Notes under the pieces: generated by a model | The model's database searches: none | What the model was told of the DNA's origin: nothing | The model's input: only the letters and a program-made list of their open reading frames with translations | Part shown: positions 39,752 to 48,179 of the stretch, in pieces | Layout: the number at the start of each line of letters is the position of its first letter | Numbering within the stretch: position 1 is the stretch's first letter | Translations under genes and position numbers: made by a program | Origin: Rhodanobacteraceae bacterium | GTDB lineage: Bacteria > Pseudomonadota > Gammaproteobacteria > Xanthomonadales > Rhodanobacteraceae | Direction of reading: 5' to 3' | Assembly (NCBI GenBank): GCA_009996615.1 | Contig: JAACZU010000010.1 | Coordinates: 62,001 to 126,000, forward strand | Length of the DNA stretch: 64,000 bases

Positions 39752-42121
39752 TCAGAGATCGATCGGCACGCGCCGCTCGCCGGCCAGCGCGCGCGCCTGC
39801 TCGAGCGCGGCCTGCCAGGCGGTGGTCTGCTGCAGCGCGTGGAACAGGCGTGCCTGCAGGATCGCCGCGCGCAGGTCGCGGTCGGCCCAGCCGGCGACGC
39901 GGCCGGCCACCGCGCGGGCGGTTTCGAGGTCGCCGGTTTCGAGCAGTGCCGGCAGCCAGGTTTCGGCGACCGCGACGCGTTCCTCGGGGATGTTCACCGC
40001 GTCGGCCTGCGCCATCGCGCGCGCGAACTGCGCCAGGGCCGCGTCGCGGCGGTCCTCGCTCCAGGCCTGCTCGGCTTCGGCGAGCAGCGCGTGGATCTGC
40101 CGCCACGGATCAGGTTCGGCCTCGACCCAGCGGCGCAGCTCGCGCGTCGCGTCCGCGGCGGCGGCGCGCTCGCCGAGCTCGCGCAGCGCGCGCGCGTGCA
40201 GCAGCGAGGTCTGCGTGTACAGGCGCACGTTCGCCGTGCGCAGCGCCGGCGTCAGCGCGGTCGCGGCCAGGCGCTGCGCCTCGGCCGCATCGCCGCGCGC
40301 CCACGCCAGCCGTGCGGCGACCGCTTCGGCCTGGACGCGCACCGGCGCATCCTGCTGCGGGTCGGCGCCGGCGCGCAGCTGCTCGATCTGCGCCTGCGCC
40401 TCGGTCAGGCGGCCGTTCCAGCCGAGCACGTCGGCGCGGATCAGCACCAGCAGCCAGCGCAGCCGTTCGTTGCCGCTGAACGTGTCGGGCGGCCAGAAGC
40501 GCTCGGTCGTGGCGAGCGTCTGCGCGTGTTCGAGCAGGTCGCCCTGTACGCCGGCCAGCGACGCCAGCGCGTAGACGCGTTCCTCGCGCGCGGCCAGGCG
40601 CTCGAAGCGCTCCTCGGCGCCCTGCAGCATCGGCAGCGCGGCGGCCGGGTGGTAGCGGGCGACCTCGAGCAGGCCGAGGTTGAGGTCGACCTGCGCCACG
40701 CCGAGCGCGTCGCCGGCCGCCTGCATCTCGACACGGGCGCGGCCGAGGTCGACGGCGGCCGCCTCGTACTGCGTGCGCACCAGCGCGACGAGGCCGCGGC
40801 CGAGGTAAGCCAGGCCGAGCGGGCTGCGTTCGGTGCTGCCCTCGAGCAGCGCGATCGCCTCGGCATAGGCCGTCGCGGCGGCGTCGGCGCGGCCGGTGCG
40901 GATGTTGACCGCCGCGAACGTGTTCAGCGCGCGCGCGCGCAGCACCGGCTCGGCGCGGTCGTCGAGTCCCGCGAGCAGGCGCTGCAGGCGTTGTTCGGCG
41001 GCGTCGTAGCGGCCGGCGCGCAGGTCGATCTGCGCCAGCCGCTGCTCCAGCTCGGGGCGCTCGCGCAGGGCCGGATCGGCCTGTTCGATCAGCGTGCGCG
41101 CCAGCGGCAACTGGTCTGCCAGCATCGCCGCCTGCGTGCGCTGCAGCAGCTCGTCGAGCGCCAGCGAGCGGTCGCCGCCGGCCGGTGGAGGCGCGTGGCC
41201 GAGCTTGAGCAGCAGCACGTCGGCGGCCGTGCGCGCGGCCACCAGCACGTCCGCCGCGCGTGCGTCGGCACTGAGCGGGCCGCGCGCGGAGGCGACCTCG
41301 AGCCGTACCTGCCAGGCCCCGTCGACGAGCCGCACCTGCGGCTGCACGCGCAGGTGCGCGCTGGCGGCCAACGCCGGATCGTCCGGCGCCGGCATCTCGT
41401 CGGGCGCCCGTTGCCGGAGCAGTCCGACCACGCTCTCGCTGGCGATGGTGGACAGGCCGCCCTGGCGCAGGCGGTTGCCGACCAGGTCCATCAGGCCCAG
41501 GCGCAGCCAGGCCCAGTCGGACGACGCCTCGACGCGCGCCGGCAGCACCAGCGCCTCGGCGATCGTTTCGGGCACGGTGGCCGTCGCGCTCGGCATCGGC
41601 GCGGGCGACGGCCGCAGTTGCAGCATCGCCAGGGCCGCCACGGCGATGACGGCGAGCGCAGCGGCGAGGCCCCAGCCCGGCAAGCGTCGCCGCCCGCGCG
41701 GTTGCGGAACGGCAGCCTGCACTTCGGGGGCTCGCGGTGCGTGGGTATCGGCGGGCGCTACAGGCGGCGTTTCGGCCGCCGGCGCGCTCGCCGGTGCCGG
41801 TTCCTCCAGCGCCGTTTCGGCGACCCAGCGATAGCCGAAGCGCGGCACCGTGCGGATCGCATGCTGCTCGTCGCCGGTGTCGCCGAGCGTGCGGCGCAGG
41901 CGCACGATGGTCTGGCCGAGCAGCTTGTCGGTCACGTCGGCGCGGCCCCACACCGCCGCGATCAGCTCCTCGCGGCCGACCGCGCGGTCGCGGTGCTCGA
42001 CCAGGTAGGCGAGGCAGTCGATCGCGCTGGTCGGCAGCGTCAGCAGCTCGCCGTCGAGGTGCAGTTCGCGGGCGGCGGGATCGAGGCGGAAGGAACGGAA
42101 GCGATAGACCCGGTGACTCAT
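39752..42121 (-). CDS. CadC-like transmembrane transcriptional regulator with TPR-like sensor
   Basis: The product is 789 aa. Residues 1-100 are an OmpR/PhoB-type winged helix (LTLPTSAIDCLAYLVEHRDRAVGREELIAAVWGRADVTDKLLGQTIVRLRRTLGD and FGYRWVAE). An Ala/Pro linker is followed by one transmembrane helix (about 150-172, WGLAAALAVIAVAALAMLQL). The remaining 600 residues are Ala/Leu/Arg-rich helical repeats (TPR-like). By family logic it binds DNA in the cytoplasm and senses in the periplasm, like CadC/ToxR. Its target is unknown; the EmrAB-type pump genes end 76 bp upstream on the same strand. Confidence 0.85.
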   Translation of the reverse strand: MSHRVYRFRSFRLDPAARELHLDGELLTLPTSAIDCLAYLVEHRDRAVGREELIAAVWGRADVTDKLLGQTIVRLRRTLGDTGDEQHAIRTVPRFGYRWVAETALEEPAPASAPAAETPPVAPADTHAPRAPEVQAAVPQPRGRRRLPGWGLAAALAVIAVAALAMLQLRPSPAPMPSATATVPETIAEALVLPARVEASSDWAWLRLGLMDLVGNRLRQGGLSTIASESVVGLLRQRAPDEMPAPDDPALAASAHLRVQPQVRLVDGAWQVRLEVASARGPLSADARAADVLVAARTAADVLLLKLGHAPPPAGGDRSLALDELLQRTQAAMLADQLPLARTLIEQADPALRERPELEQRLAQIDLRAGRYDAAEQRLQRLLAGLDDRAEPVLRARALNTFAAVNIRTGRADAAATAYAEAIALLEGSTERSPLGLAYLGRGLVALVRTQYEAAAVDLGRARVEMQAAGDALGVAQVDLNLGLLEVARYHPAAALPMLQGAEERFERLAAREERVYALASLAGVQGDLLEHAQTLATTERFWPPDTFSGNERLRWLLVLIRADVLGWNGRLTEAQAQIEQLRAGADPQQDAPVRVQAEAVAARLAWARGDAAEAQRLAATALTPALRTANVRLYTQTSLLHARALRELGERAAAADATRELRRWVEAEPDPWRQIHALLAEAEQAWSEDRRDAALAQFARAMAQADAVNIPEERVAVAETWLPALLETGDLETARAVAGRVAGWADRDLRAAILQARLFHALQQTTAWQAALEQARALAGERRVPIDL

Positions 42122-42197
42122 TCAGGACGTGCGAACGGCGATTCGAACGCGAAGTATGCCCGGGTGCGCCGCCGCGTTGGGGCGGCGCAACGGTGGG

Positions 42198-43751
42198 TCA
42201 GTGCCCCGGCCCCGCGGCGACGTTGCCGAACGGCGGCTTGGCCAGCCAGACCACCGGGATCATGACCAGGAAGATCGCCGTGCACAGCAGGAACACGTCG
42301 TTGACCGCGAGGGTCAGCGCCTGCCGCGTGACCAGTGCCTCGACGATGCTCCAGGCGCGCGTGGCCGGGCCGCCGAGCGCGCCCAGGCCGTCGAGATAGC
42401 CCATCGCGGCCGGGCTGGCGCTGTTGAGGTGCTCGGCCAACACCGCGTGGTGGTAGTCGCCACGGTGCTGCCACAAGGTCACCGTGACCGCGGTCGAGAT
42501 GCTCGCCGCGATCGTGCGGCAGAAGTTCGCCAGGCCCGAGGCCGAGGCGATCTCGTGCGGCTTCAGGCCGGACAGGAACACCTGGTTCAGCGGGATGAAG
42601 AAGCACGGGATGCCGATGCCCATGATGAAGCGTGGCCACAGCAGCTGCTCGAACGAGGCGTTGTCGGGGAAGCTGGCGAACCAGTACGAGGTGACCGCGA
42701 ACACGATGAACGCGAACGTGACCACCGAGCGCAGCTCCAGGCGCTGGATGTTGCGGCCGATCACCGGCGACAGCACGAACGCGAGGATGCCGACCGGCGC
42801 GGTCGCCAGGCCTGCCCACGAGGCGGTGTAGCCGAGCACGGTCTGCAGCCACAGCGGGTAGACCACGTTGATGCCGAAGAAGCCGAACATGCCGAACGAC
42901 ATCGCCGCCACGCCGACCAGGAAGTTGCGCTTGCCGAACAGGTGCAGCTCGACCACCGGATGGCGCTCGGTCAGCTCCCATGCGATGAAGAACGTCAGGC
43001 ACACCAGCGCGGTGATGCCGAGCGTCGTGATCAGCGGCGAGGCGAACCAGTCCTTGTCGTTGCCGTTGTCGAGCATGAACTGCAGGCAGCCGACGCCGAC
43101 CACGAGCAGGACCAGGCCGACCACGTCGATCGGCATCTTGACGATCTTCGTCTCGCGCTGGCGCAGCAGACCCCAGGTCACGATCGCGGCGAGCACGCCG
43201 ACCGGCACGTTGATGTAGAAGATCCACGGCCAGGAGTAGTTGTCGGTCAGGTAGCCGCCGAGGATCGGGCCGAAGATCGGCGCGATCACGACCGTCATCG
43301 CCCACAGCGCGAGCGCCAGGCCCTTCTTCTCGTTCGGGTAGTTGTTCAGCAGCAGGCTCAGGCTCAGCGCGACCATCGGGCCGGAGCCGGCGCCCTGCAG
43401 CAGGCGGCCGACCACCAGCATCGGCATGCTGGTGGCGAGGCCGCACAGGATCGACATCGCCACGAACAGCAGCACCGAGACACAGAACGCGCGCACCTCG
43501 CCGAACTGGCGGCCGATCCAGCCCGACAGCGGCTGCATGATCGCGCTGGCGAGCGAGTACGAGCTGATCGCCCAGGTGCCTTCCTGCGGGCTGACGCCGA
43601 GGCTGCCGGCGATGTGCGGCACCGACACGTTGACGATCGTGATGTCGAGCACTTCCATGAACGTCGCGAACGCGATCGCGACGGTCAGCAGCGCGAGCGG
43701 CGTGCCGTGCAGTGGCGGCAGGGGCGGGCGTTCGCCGGGCACGGCAGCCAT
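42198..43751 (-). CDS. emrB: EmrB/QacA-type MFS drug efflux transporter (DHA2, 14 TM)
   Basis: The product is 517 aa with 14 predicted transmembrane helices. The signature motifs LDITIVNVSVPHIAGSL (motif D1), GRLLQGAGSGPMVALSLSLLLNNYPNEKKGLALALWAMTVVIAPIFGPILGGYLTD (motifs B and C) and WRWIFYINVP-like SWPWIFYINVPVG are present. It is a proton-driven exporter of hydrophobic compounds that joins EmrA and an outer-membrane channel. The start at 43751 is set by homology, only 11 bp after the end of emrA; longer frames upstream are shadows of emrA. It is the last gene of the operon. Confidence 0.93.
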   Translation of the reverse strand: MAAVPGERPPLPPLHGTPLALLTVAIAFATFMEVLDITIVNVSVPHIAGSLGVSPQEGTWAISSYSLASAIMQPLSGWIGRQFGEVRAFCVSVLLFVAMSILCGLATSMPMLVVGRLLQGAGSGPMVALSLSLLLNNYPNEKKGLALALWAMTVVIAPIFGPILGGYLTDNYSWPWIFYINVPVGVLAAIVTWGLLRQRETKIVKMPIDVVGLVLLVVGVGCLQFMLDNGNDKDWFASPLITTLGITALVCLTFFIAWELTERHPVVELHLFGKRNFLVGVAAMSFGMFGFFGINVVYPLWLQTVLGYTASWAGLATAPVGILAFVLSPVIGRNIQRLELRSVVTFAFIVFAVTSYWFASFPDNASFEQLLWPRFIMGIGIPCFFIPLNQVFLSGLKPHEIASASGLANFCRTIAASISTAVTVTLWQHRGDYHHAVLAEHLNSASPAAMGYLDGLGALGGPATRAWSIVEALVTRQALTLAVNDVFLLCTAIFLVMIPVVWLAKPPFGNVAAGPGH

Positions 43752-43762
43752 CGGGCGGTTCC

Positions 43763-44941
43763 TCAGCGCGCGGCCGGCAGGTTCGCGGCGATGATCGCGT
43801 CCGCCTCGGCCTCGGCCTTGGCGAGGTCGCGTGCGTACACGTCGGTCTGCGCGACCGGAGCATTCACCGGCGCGGCGGCGAGCATCGCGCCGGCGCGGTC
43901 GTGCGTGTCGACCTTCACCGCGGTCGAGAGGCCCACGCGCAGCGGATGCTTGTCGAGCGCGGCCGGATCGAGCGCGATGCGCACCGGCACGCGCTGCACG
44001 ACCTTGATCCAGTTGCCCGACGCGTTCTGCGGCGGCAGCAGCGCGAACGCCGAGCCGGTGCCGGCGCCGAGGCCGACCACGCGGCCCTTGAATTCGACGT
44101 GGCCGCCGTACAGGTCGCTCTCGACCGTTGCTGGCTGGCCGATGCGGATGTGCGCGAGCTGGCTTTCCTTGAAGTTCGCATCGACCCACAGGTCGTGCAG
44201 CGGGATCACCGTCATCAGCGGCTGGCCCGGCTGCACGCGGCTGCCGACCTGCACGCTGCGCTGCGCGACGTAGCCGCCGACTGGAGCGACGATCGCGTTG
44301 CGCTCGGCGTTGATCCATGCCTCGCGGAATGCCGCCTTGGCCTGCAGCACCGCGGCGTTGCCGGCGATGTCGGTGCCGTCGACCAGCGCGTGCGCGGCCG
44401 CAGCCTGGCGCGTGGCGAGCTCGAGCGCGGCCTTGGCGGTGGCGACCGCCTCGCGCGCATGCGCCACTTCCTCCGGCGAGATCGCCTTGTCGGCCAGCAG
44501 CGGCTGGCGCCGCGCGAGGTCGGCTTCGGCGCGGCCGAGGTCGAGCCGGCGCGCGGCGATGCCGGCGTCCGCCTGCGCGGCCACCTCGGTCTGCTGGCGC
44601 ACCTGGCGCACGGTGTTGGCCAGCGCGCTGCGCGCCTTGGCGAGGTTCACCTCGGCGTCGGTCGGGTCGAGCCTGACCAGTACCTGGCCGGCGTCGACGC
44701 GCTGCGTGTCGTCGGCCAGCACCGCGACCACGGTGCCGGGCACCTGCGCCGACACCGCGACCTGGTTGCCGCCGACGTAGGCGTCGTCGGTGATTTCGCG
44801 CAGCGAGAACACGAACAGCCACAGCAGGTACCAGCCGAGGCCGGCCAGTACGAACACGGCGGCGATGACGAGCAGGATCGCGCGGCGCTTGCCGCTGCCG
44901 GTCGCGGTGTCGGTCGAGGCGGGGGCGGAAGAGTCGCTCAT
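43763..44941 (-). CDS. emrA: EmrA/HlyD-type membrane-fusion protein
   Basis: The product is 392 aa. One N-terminal transmembrane helix (about 21-44) is followed by ITDDAYVGGNQVAVSAQVPGTVVAVLADDTQRVDAGQVLVRLDPTDAEV (first lipoyl half), a long coiled-coil hairpin (about 90-190), and IVAPVGGYVAQRSVQVGSRVQPGQPLMTVIPL (second half). The beta-barrel part has WVDANFKESQLAHIRIGQPA. This is the EmrA arrangement. It links the MFS pump to an outer-membrane channel. Its ATG overlaps the stop of the outer-membrane factor gene (ATGA, 44938-44941). Confidence 0.94.
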   Translation of the reverse strand: MSDSSAPASTDTATGSGKRRAILLVIAAVFVLAGLGWYLLWLFVFSLREITDDAYVGGNQVAVSAQVPGTVVAVLADDTQRVDAGQVLVRLDPTDAEVNLAKARSALANTVRQVRQQTEVAAQADAGIAARRLDLGRAEADLARRQPLLADKAISPEEVAHAREAVATAKAALELATRQAAAAHALVDGTDIAGNAAVLQAKAAFREAWINAERNAIVAPVGGYVAQRSVQVGSRVQPGQPLMTVIPLHDLWVDANFKESQLAHIRIGQPATVESDLYGGHVEFKGRVVGLGAGTGSAFALLPPQNASGNWIKVVQRVPVRIALDPAALDKHPLRVGLSTAVKVDTHDRAGAMLAAAPVNAPVAQTDVYARDLAKAEAEADAIIAANLPAAR

Positions 44942-46401
44942 CGGGGTTCGGGATTGGCGGAAAGGGAAGGGACGGTCGCGCCGGCGGCGACCGGGGTCAT
45001 GCGATAGCCGCCGCCGAGCGCCTTGGTCAGCGCGACCTGCGCCGACAACGCCTGCGCGGCGAGCGTGACGGCGGCGTCGCGCTGCTGCAGCGCGTCCACC
45101 GTGGCGGCGAGCCGGCTGCGGTCGTCGGAAAGGCCGCGCTCGACGCGCGCGGCCGTCGTGCGCACGAGCCGTTCGGCCGCGGCGACCTGCTGCGCACGCT
45201 CCTGCGCGCGCGCATCGAGCTGCTGCAGCGTCAACGCCTGCGTGGCGACGTCGCGCGCAGCCTCCACCACGGTCGCGTCGTATTGCGCCGCGGCGGCCTC
45301 GAGTTCGGCCTGCGAGATGCCGTAGGCCGCGCGCAGGCGGCCGTGCGAGAACACCGGCAGGTGCAGTGCCGGGCCGAATCCGGCGACGCGGCTGCCGGTG
45401 GTCAGCAACTTGCCGAGGTCGATCGACGACAGGCCGACCATCGCGCCGAGGCTGATGTCCGGATAGAACGCAGCGCGCGCCTGCTCGACCCCGGCCAGCG
45501 CGGCCTCGACGCGCCAGCGGCTGGCGGCGATGTCCGGCCGGCGCGCAAGCAGATCGAGGCCGGCATCGGCCGGCAGCGCCGCGTCGACCGCCGGCAGCGG
45601 GCGGGCGGCCAGCGTCGGCAGCTCGGCCGGCGCGACGCCGAGCAGCGCGGCGAGCGCGGCGAGGCGGATCGGCGCGGAGCCGGCGTAGGCGGCCGCCAGC
45701 TCGCGCGCGGCGGCGACCTGCGCATCGGCCTGGTGCAGGCTGTCGGGCAGCTCGATGCCGCGCGCGACGCGCTGGGCGGTCAGCGCGCGCACGCGCTGCA
45801 GCGCGGCGACCGTGTCGTTGGCGAGCGCGAGGCGTGCCTGGTCGGCCTGCCAGCCGAAATAGGTGTCTGCGACCGCGCTGGTCAGCAGCAGCGCCGCGCT
45901 GCTGCGCTCGGCCGCGGCGGCGTGCGCTTCGTCGACCGCGGCGGCGACCGCGGCGCGGTTCTTGCCCCAGAAGTCGAAGTCGTACTGGAACGCGAGGCCG
46001 AGGTCGCCCTGGTTGTACCAGGTGAAGCCGAGGAACTGCGGCGGGATCAGGCCGTGTTCGCTCAGGCGCTGGCGCTGCACCTGCGCGCTGGCCTGCGCCG
46101 ACAGGCCGCCGGCCGCGCGCGCGAGTTCGATCGCGCGCAGCGCCGCGCCGAAGCGCGTGCGCGCCTCGGCCAGCACCGGCGCGCCGGCCAGCGCCTGGCG
46201 CTCGAGGGCGTCGAGCTGGTCGTCGCCGTAGCGCGTCCACCACTCGGCCTCCGGCCAGCGCCCGTCCGGCTGCGCCGCGACGCCGGCCAGCGGCGCCGCG
46301 GCGCGCAGCGGCGGCCGCTCGGGCTTGGGCGGGATCGCGCAGGCGGCCAGCGCCAGCGTCACGGCGGCGGCAAGCAGCGGTCGAACGATGGATGCGGTCA
46401 T
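44938..46401 (-). CDS. Outer-membrane efflux lipoprotein (NodT/OprM family)
   Basis: The product is 487 aa. The lipoprotein signal (LLAAAVTLALAAC, Cys near residue 21) and the family features WWTRYGDDQLDALERQALAGAP, FDFWGKNRAAV, two long helical hairpins and GVAPAELPTL are those of NodT-type TolC-like channels. It is the first gene of the outer membrane factor-emrA-emrB operon and provides the exit duct. It could also serve the RND pump at 21373-25716, which lacks its own. The start is the ATG at 46401; a candidate promoter lies about 95 bp upstream. No MarR/TetR repressor gene is adjacent. Confidence 0.93.
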   Translation of the reverse strand: MTASIVRPLLAAAVTLALAACAIPPKPERPPLRAAAPLAGVAAQPDGRWPEAEWWTRYGDDQLDALERQALAGAPVLAEARTRFGAALRAIELARAAGGLSAQASAQVQRQRLSEHGLIPPQFLGFTWYNQGDLGLAFQYDFDFWGKNRAAVAAAVDEAHAAAAERSSAALLLTSAVADTYFGWQADQARLALANDTVAALQRVRALTAQRVARGIELPDSLHQADAQVAAARELAAAYAGSAPIRLAALAALLGVAPAELPTLAARPLPAVDAALPADAGLDLLARRPDIAASRWRVEAALAGVEQARAAFYPDISLGAMVGLSSIDLGKLLTTGSRVAGFGPALHLPVFSHGRLRAAYGISQAELEAAAAQYDATVVEAARDVATQALTLQQLDARAQERAQQVAAAERLVRTTAARVERGLSDDRSRLAATVDALQQRDAAVTLAAQALSAQVALTKALGGGYRMTPVAAGATVPSLSANPEPR

Positions 46402-46493
46402 CGGATCAACGTCGGAGGAGCCATGGGGGAGCGCGTCATCGGCGCGCGGGCCGCGTGCGCGCCAGAAGCAGGCGCGGACGAGCCGAAATAACG

Positions 46494-46522
46494 ATACTAA
46501 TGAGTTTTATATTTGCGCACAA
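46494..46522 (-). promoter_or_regulatory. Candidate sigma-70 promoter of the emr operon
   Basis: Reading the minus strand, TTGTGC and TAGTAT are separated by 17 bp within a strikingly AT-rich island (46486-46514) in otherwise GC-rich DNA. An imperfect palindrome, ACTCATTAGT, overlaps the -10 and could be an operator. Confidence 0.45.
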
Positions 46523-46677
46523 CGGGACGGGAGAGGTCAGACGGGACAGGTGCGCAGTCAGCTATACGGACGGCGCTGACGTTTGGACTCGCGCCTTCGG
46601 CGCTGCGTCCCACCCATGCGTCATGCCACACACGCAGGCTGGACGCGCGCAGCGCGGCCGGCGTCTCCCGTCTTCCG

Positions 46678-47070
46678 TCACCGATAGTCCCGATGGCAGG
46701 CATCGCAGGCGTTCGCGACCGCGGTCAGCGCCTCGGTCTGGCGCGCGCAGTCGGCGCCGGTGTCCCACTTTGCGAGCGTGGCGCGCATGTCGCCGGCGTA
46801 CTGGCTCAGCACGCGGTCCTTCGTGCCGGCCGGGAGCAGGGCGCGCTCGAGGTCGCCGGCCAGCAGGCGCAGCCGCGCGGCCGCGTCGGCGTTCGCCGGT
46901 TCCTTGCACTGGCCGCTTCGCGCTGCCGCGCGCGCGTCGACGAGGTCGTGCTGCATGACGGTCATGAGGCTGCGTGGCCACGCATGGCGGCGCGCCATTG
47001 CGCTGCTGGCGATGCTGGCGAGCAACGCGCCGGCGATCAGGCCGACGAACAGGCAGACGAGGTAGCGCAT
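46678..47070 (-). CDS. Membrane-anchored class II c-type cytochrome (cytochrome c'/c556-like)
   Basis: The product is 130 aa. An N-terminal hydrophobic segment (MRYLVCLFVGLIAGALLASIASS) anchors or exports the protein. The single haem motif CDACH is at residues 122-126, near the C-terminus as in class II cytochromes c. Between them are helices typical of a four-helix bundle (DAAARLRLLAGDLERALL). A covalent haem and a role in periplasmic electron transfer are expected. A Met axial ligand may be in the early helix, for example MTVMQHDLV. It is divergent from tcdA, with 103 bp between. Confidence 0.75.
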   Translation of the reverse strand: MRYLVCLFVGLIAGALLASIASSAMARRHAWPRSLMTVMQHDLVDARAAARSGQCKEPANADAAARLRLLAGDLERALLPAGTKDRVLSQYAGDMRATLAKWDTGADCARQTEALTAVANACDACHRDYR

Positions 47071-47173
47071 GGTGGGGAATGCGGGAAAAAGCGTGATGGT
47101 ACTGCGCATACGCGCCGTCCGGCGCGGACGCGGCGCGGAACTCGCGCGGCGGTGATGGTACCCTGCGCGCCCC

Positions 47174-47953
47174 ATGGACCAGCCCGTCATCACCGAACGC
47201 TTCCGCGGCATCGACCGCCTGTACGGCGCCGGCAGCGTCGCGCGCCTCGCGCAAGCCCACGTCTGCGTCGTCGGCATCGGCGGTGTCGGTTCGTGGGTGG
47301 TCGAGGCGCTCGCGCGCAGCGGCGTCGGCCGGCTGACCCTGATCGACGCCGACGAGGTCTGCGTCAGCAACACGAATCGCCAGCTGCATGCGCTCGACGG
47401 CGAGTTCGGCCGCGCCAAGGTCGCGGTGATGGCCGAACGCGCACGCCGCATCCATCCGGGCATCGCGATCGACGCGATCGAGGAGTTCCTGACCCCGTCG
47501 AACCTCGAGCGCCTGCTCGACCGCGGCTACGACCTCGTCATCGACGCCTGCGATGCGTTCCGCGTCAAGGTCGAGACGATCGCCTGGTGCCGCCGCCGCA
47601 AGCTGCCGTTGATCACCTGCGGCTCGGCCGGCGGCCGCACCGACCCGACCCGGGTCACCGTGCGCGACCTGTCGAAGACCGAACACGACGCGATGCTCGC
47701 GCTGGTGCGCAAGAAGCTGCGCGAGGAGTTCCACTTCCCGCGCGGACCGAAGCGCTACTTCGGCGTGCAGGCGATCTATTCGCTCGAGAACGTGCGCTAT
47801 CCGCAGGCCGACGGCAGCGTCTGCGGCACGCGCCCCGGCGCCGGCGATTCGCTCAAGCTCGACTGCGGCGGCGGCCTCGGCGCCGCCACCCACGTGACCG
47901 CGACGTTCGCGTTCGCGGCGGTTTCGCGCGCGCTGGCCAAGCTGCTCGCATAG
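47174..47953 (+). CDS. tcdA: tRNA threonylcarbamoyladenosine dehydratase
   Basis: The product is 259 aa, the standard length. It is an E1/ThiF-fold enzyme that cyclises t6A37 in tRNA to ct6A with ATP. The nucleotide loop VVGIGGVGSWVVEALARSGVG is at about 32-52, followed by LIDADEVCVSNTNRQ (the ATP/Mg site) and VIDACDAFRVKVE. The C-terminal membrane-associated tail is present (TFAFAAVSRALAKLLA). The ATG lies 103 bp from the divergent cytochrome gene. A palindromic repeat follows the stop (47985). Confidence 0.95.
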   Translation: MDQPVITERFRGIDRLYGAGSVARLAQAHVCVVGIGGVGSWVVEALARSGVGRLTLIDADEVCVSNTNRQLHALDGEFGRAKVAVMAERARRIHPGIAIDAIEEFLTPSNLERLLDRGYDLVIDACDAFRVKVETIAWCRRRKLPLITCGSAGGRTDPTRVTVRDLSKTEHDAMLALVRKKLREEFHFPRGPKRYFGVQAIYSLENVRYPQADGSVCGTRPGAGDSLKLDCGGGLGAATHVTATFAFAAVSRALAKLLA

Positions 47954-47984
47954 AGCACGTGCGTCACGTGTTGCCGCTTTTGAG

Positions 47985-48020
47985 CCCTCCCCTTCAAGGG
48001 GAGGGTTGGGTGGGGATGGT
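47985..48020. repeat. Family C palindrome, short copy
   Basis: ccctccccttcaaggggagg followed by gttgggtggggatgg is a perfect hairpin plus the ttggg-type tail seen in the longer family C copies. The rest of 47954-48179 contains a family D-like fragment (caggagcgacagccgcgagg, about 48149-48168) and no gene. Confidence 0.7.
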
Positions 48021-48179
48021 GTTGCTGGTCACGTCACCGTCTCCGCGAAAACCTACCCGCGTCCGTGCGTTTTCCACTCGCATCCGTGCGAGCGGGTCAC
48101 CGCCGCTGACGGGGGGCCAGGTAAAGCAGCGCGCTCCTGCGCGCAGAAGCAGGAGCGACAGCCGCGAGGTAAATCCCTC

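Noticed and set aside
47985-48020. Rho-independent terminator after tcdA
   Set aside because: The hairpin is strong but is followed by ttgggtgggg rather than a T run, and the unit is a dispersed repeat; a terminator role is possible but not shown.
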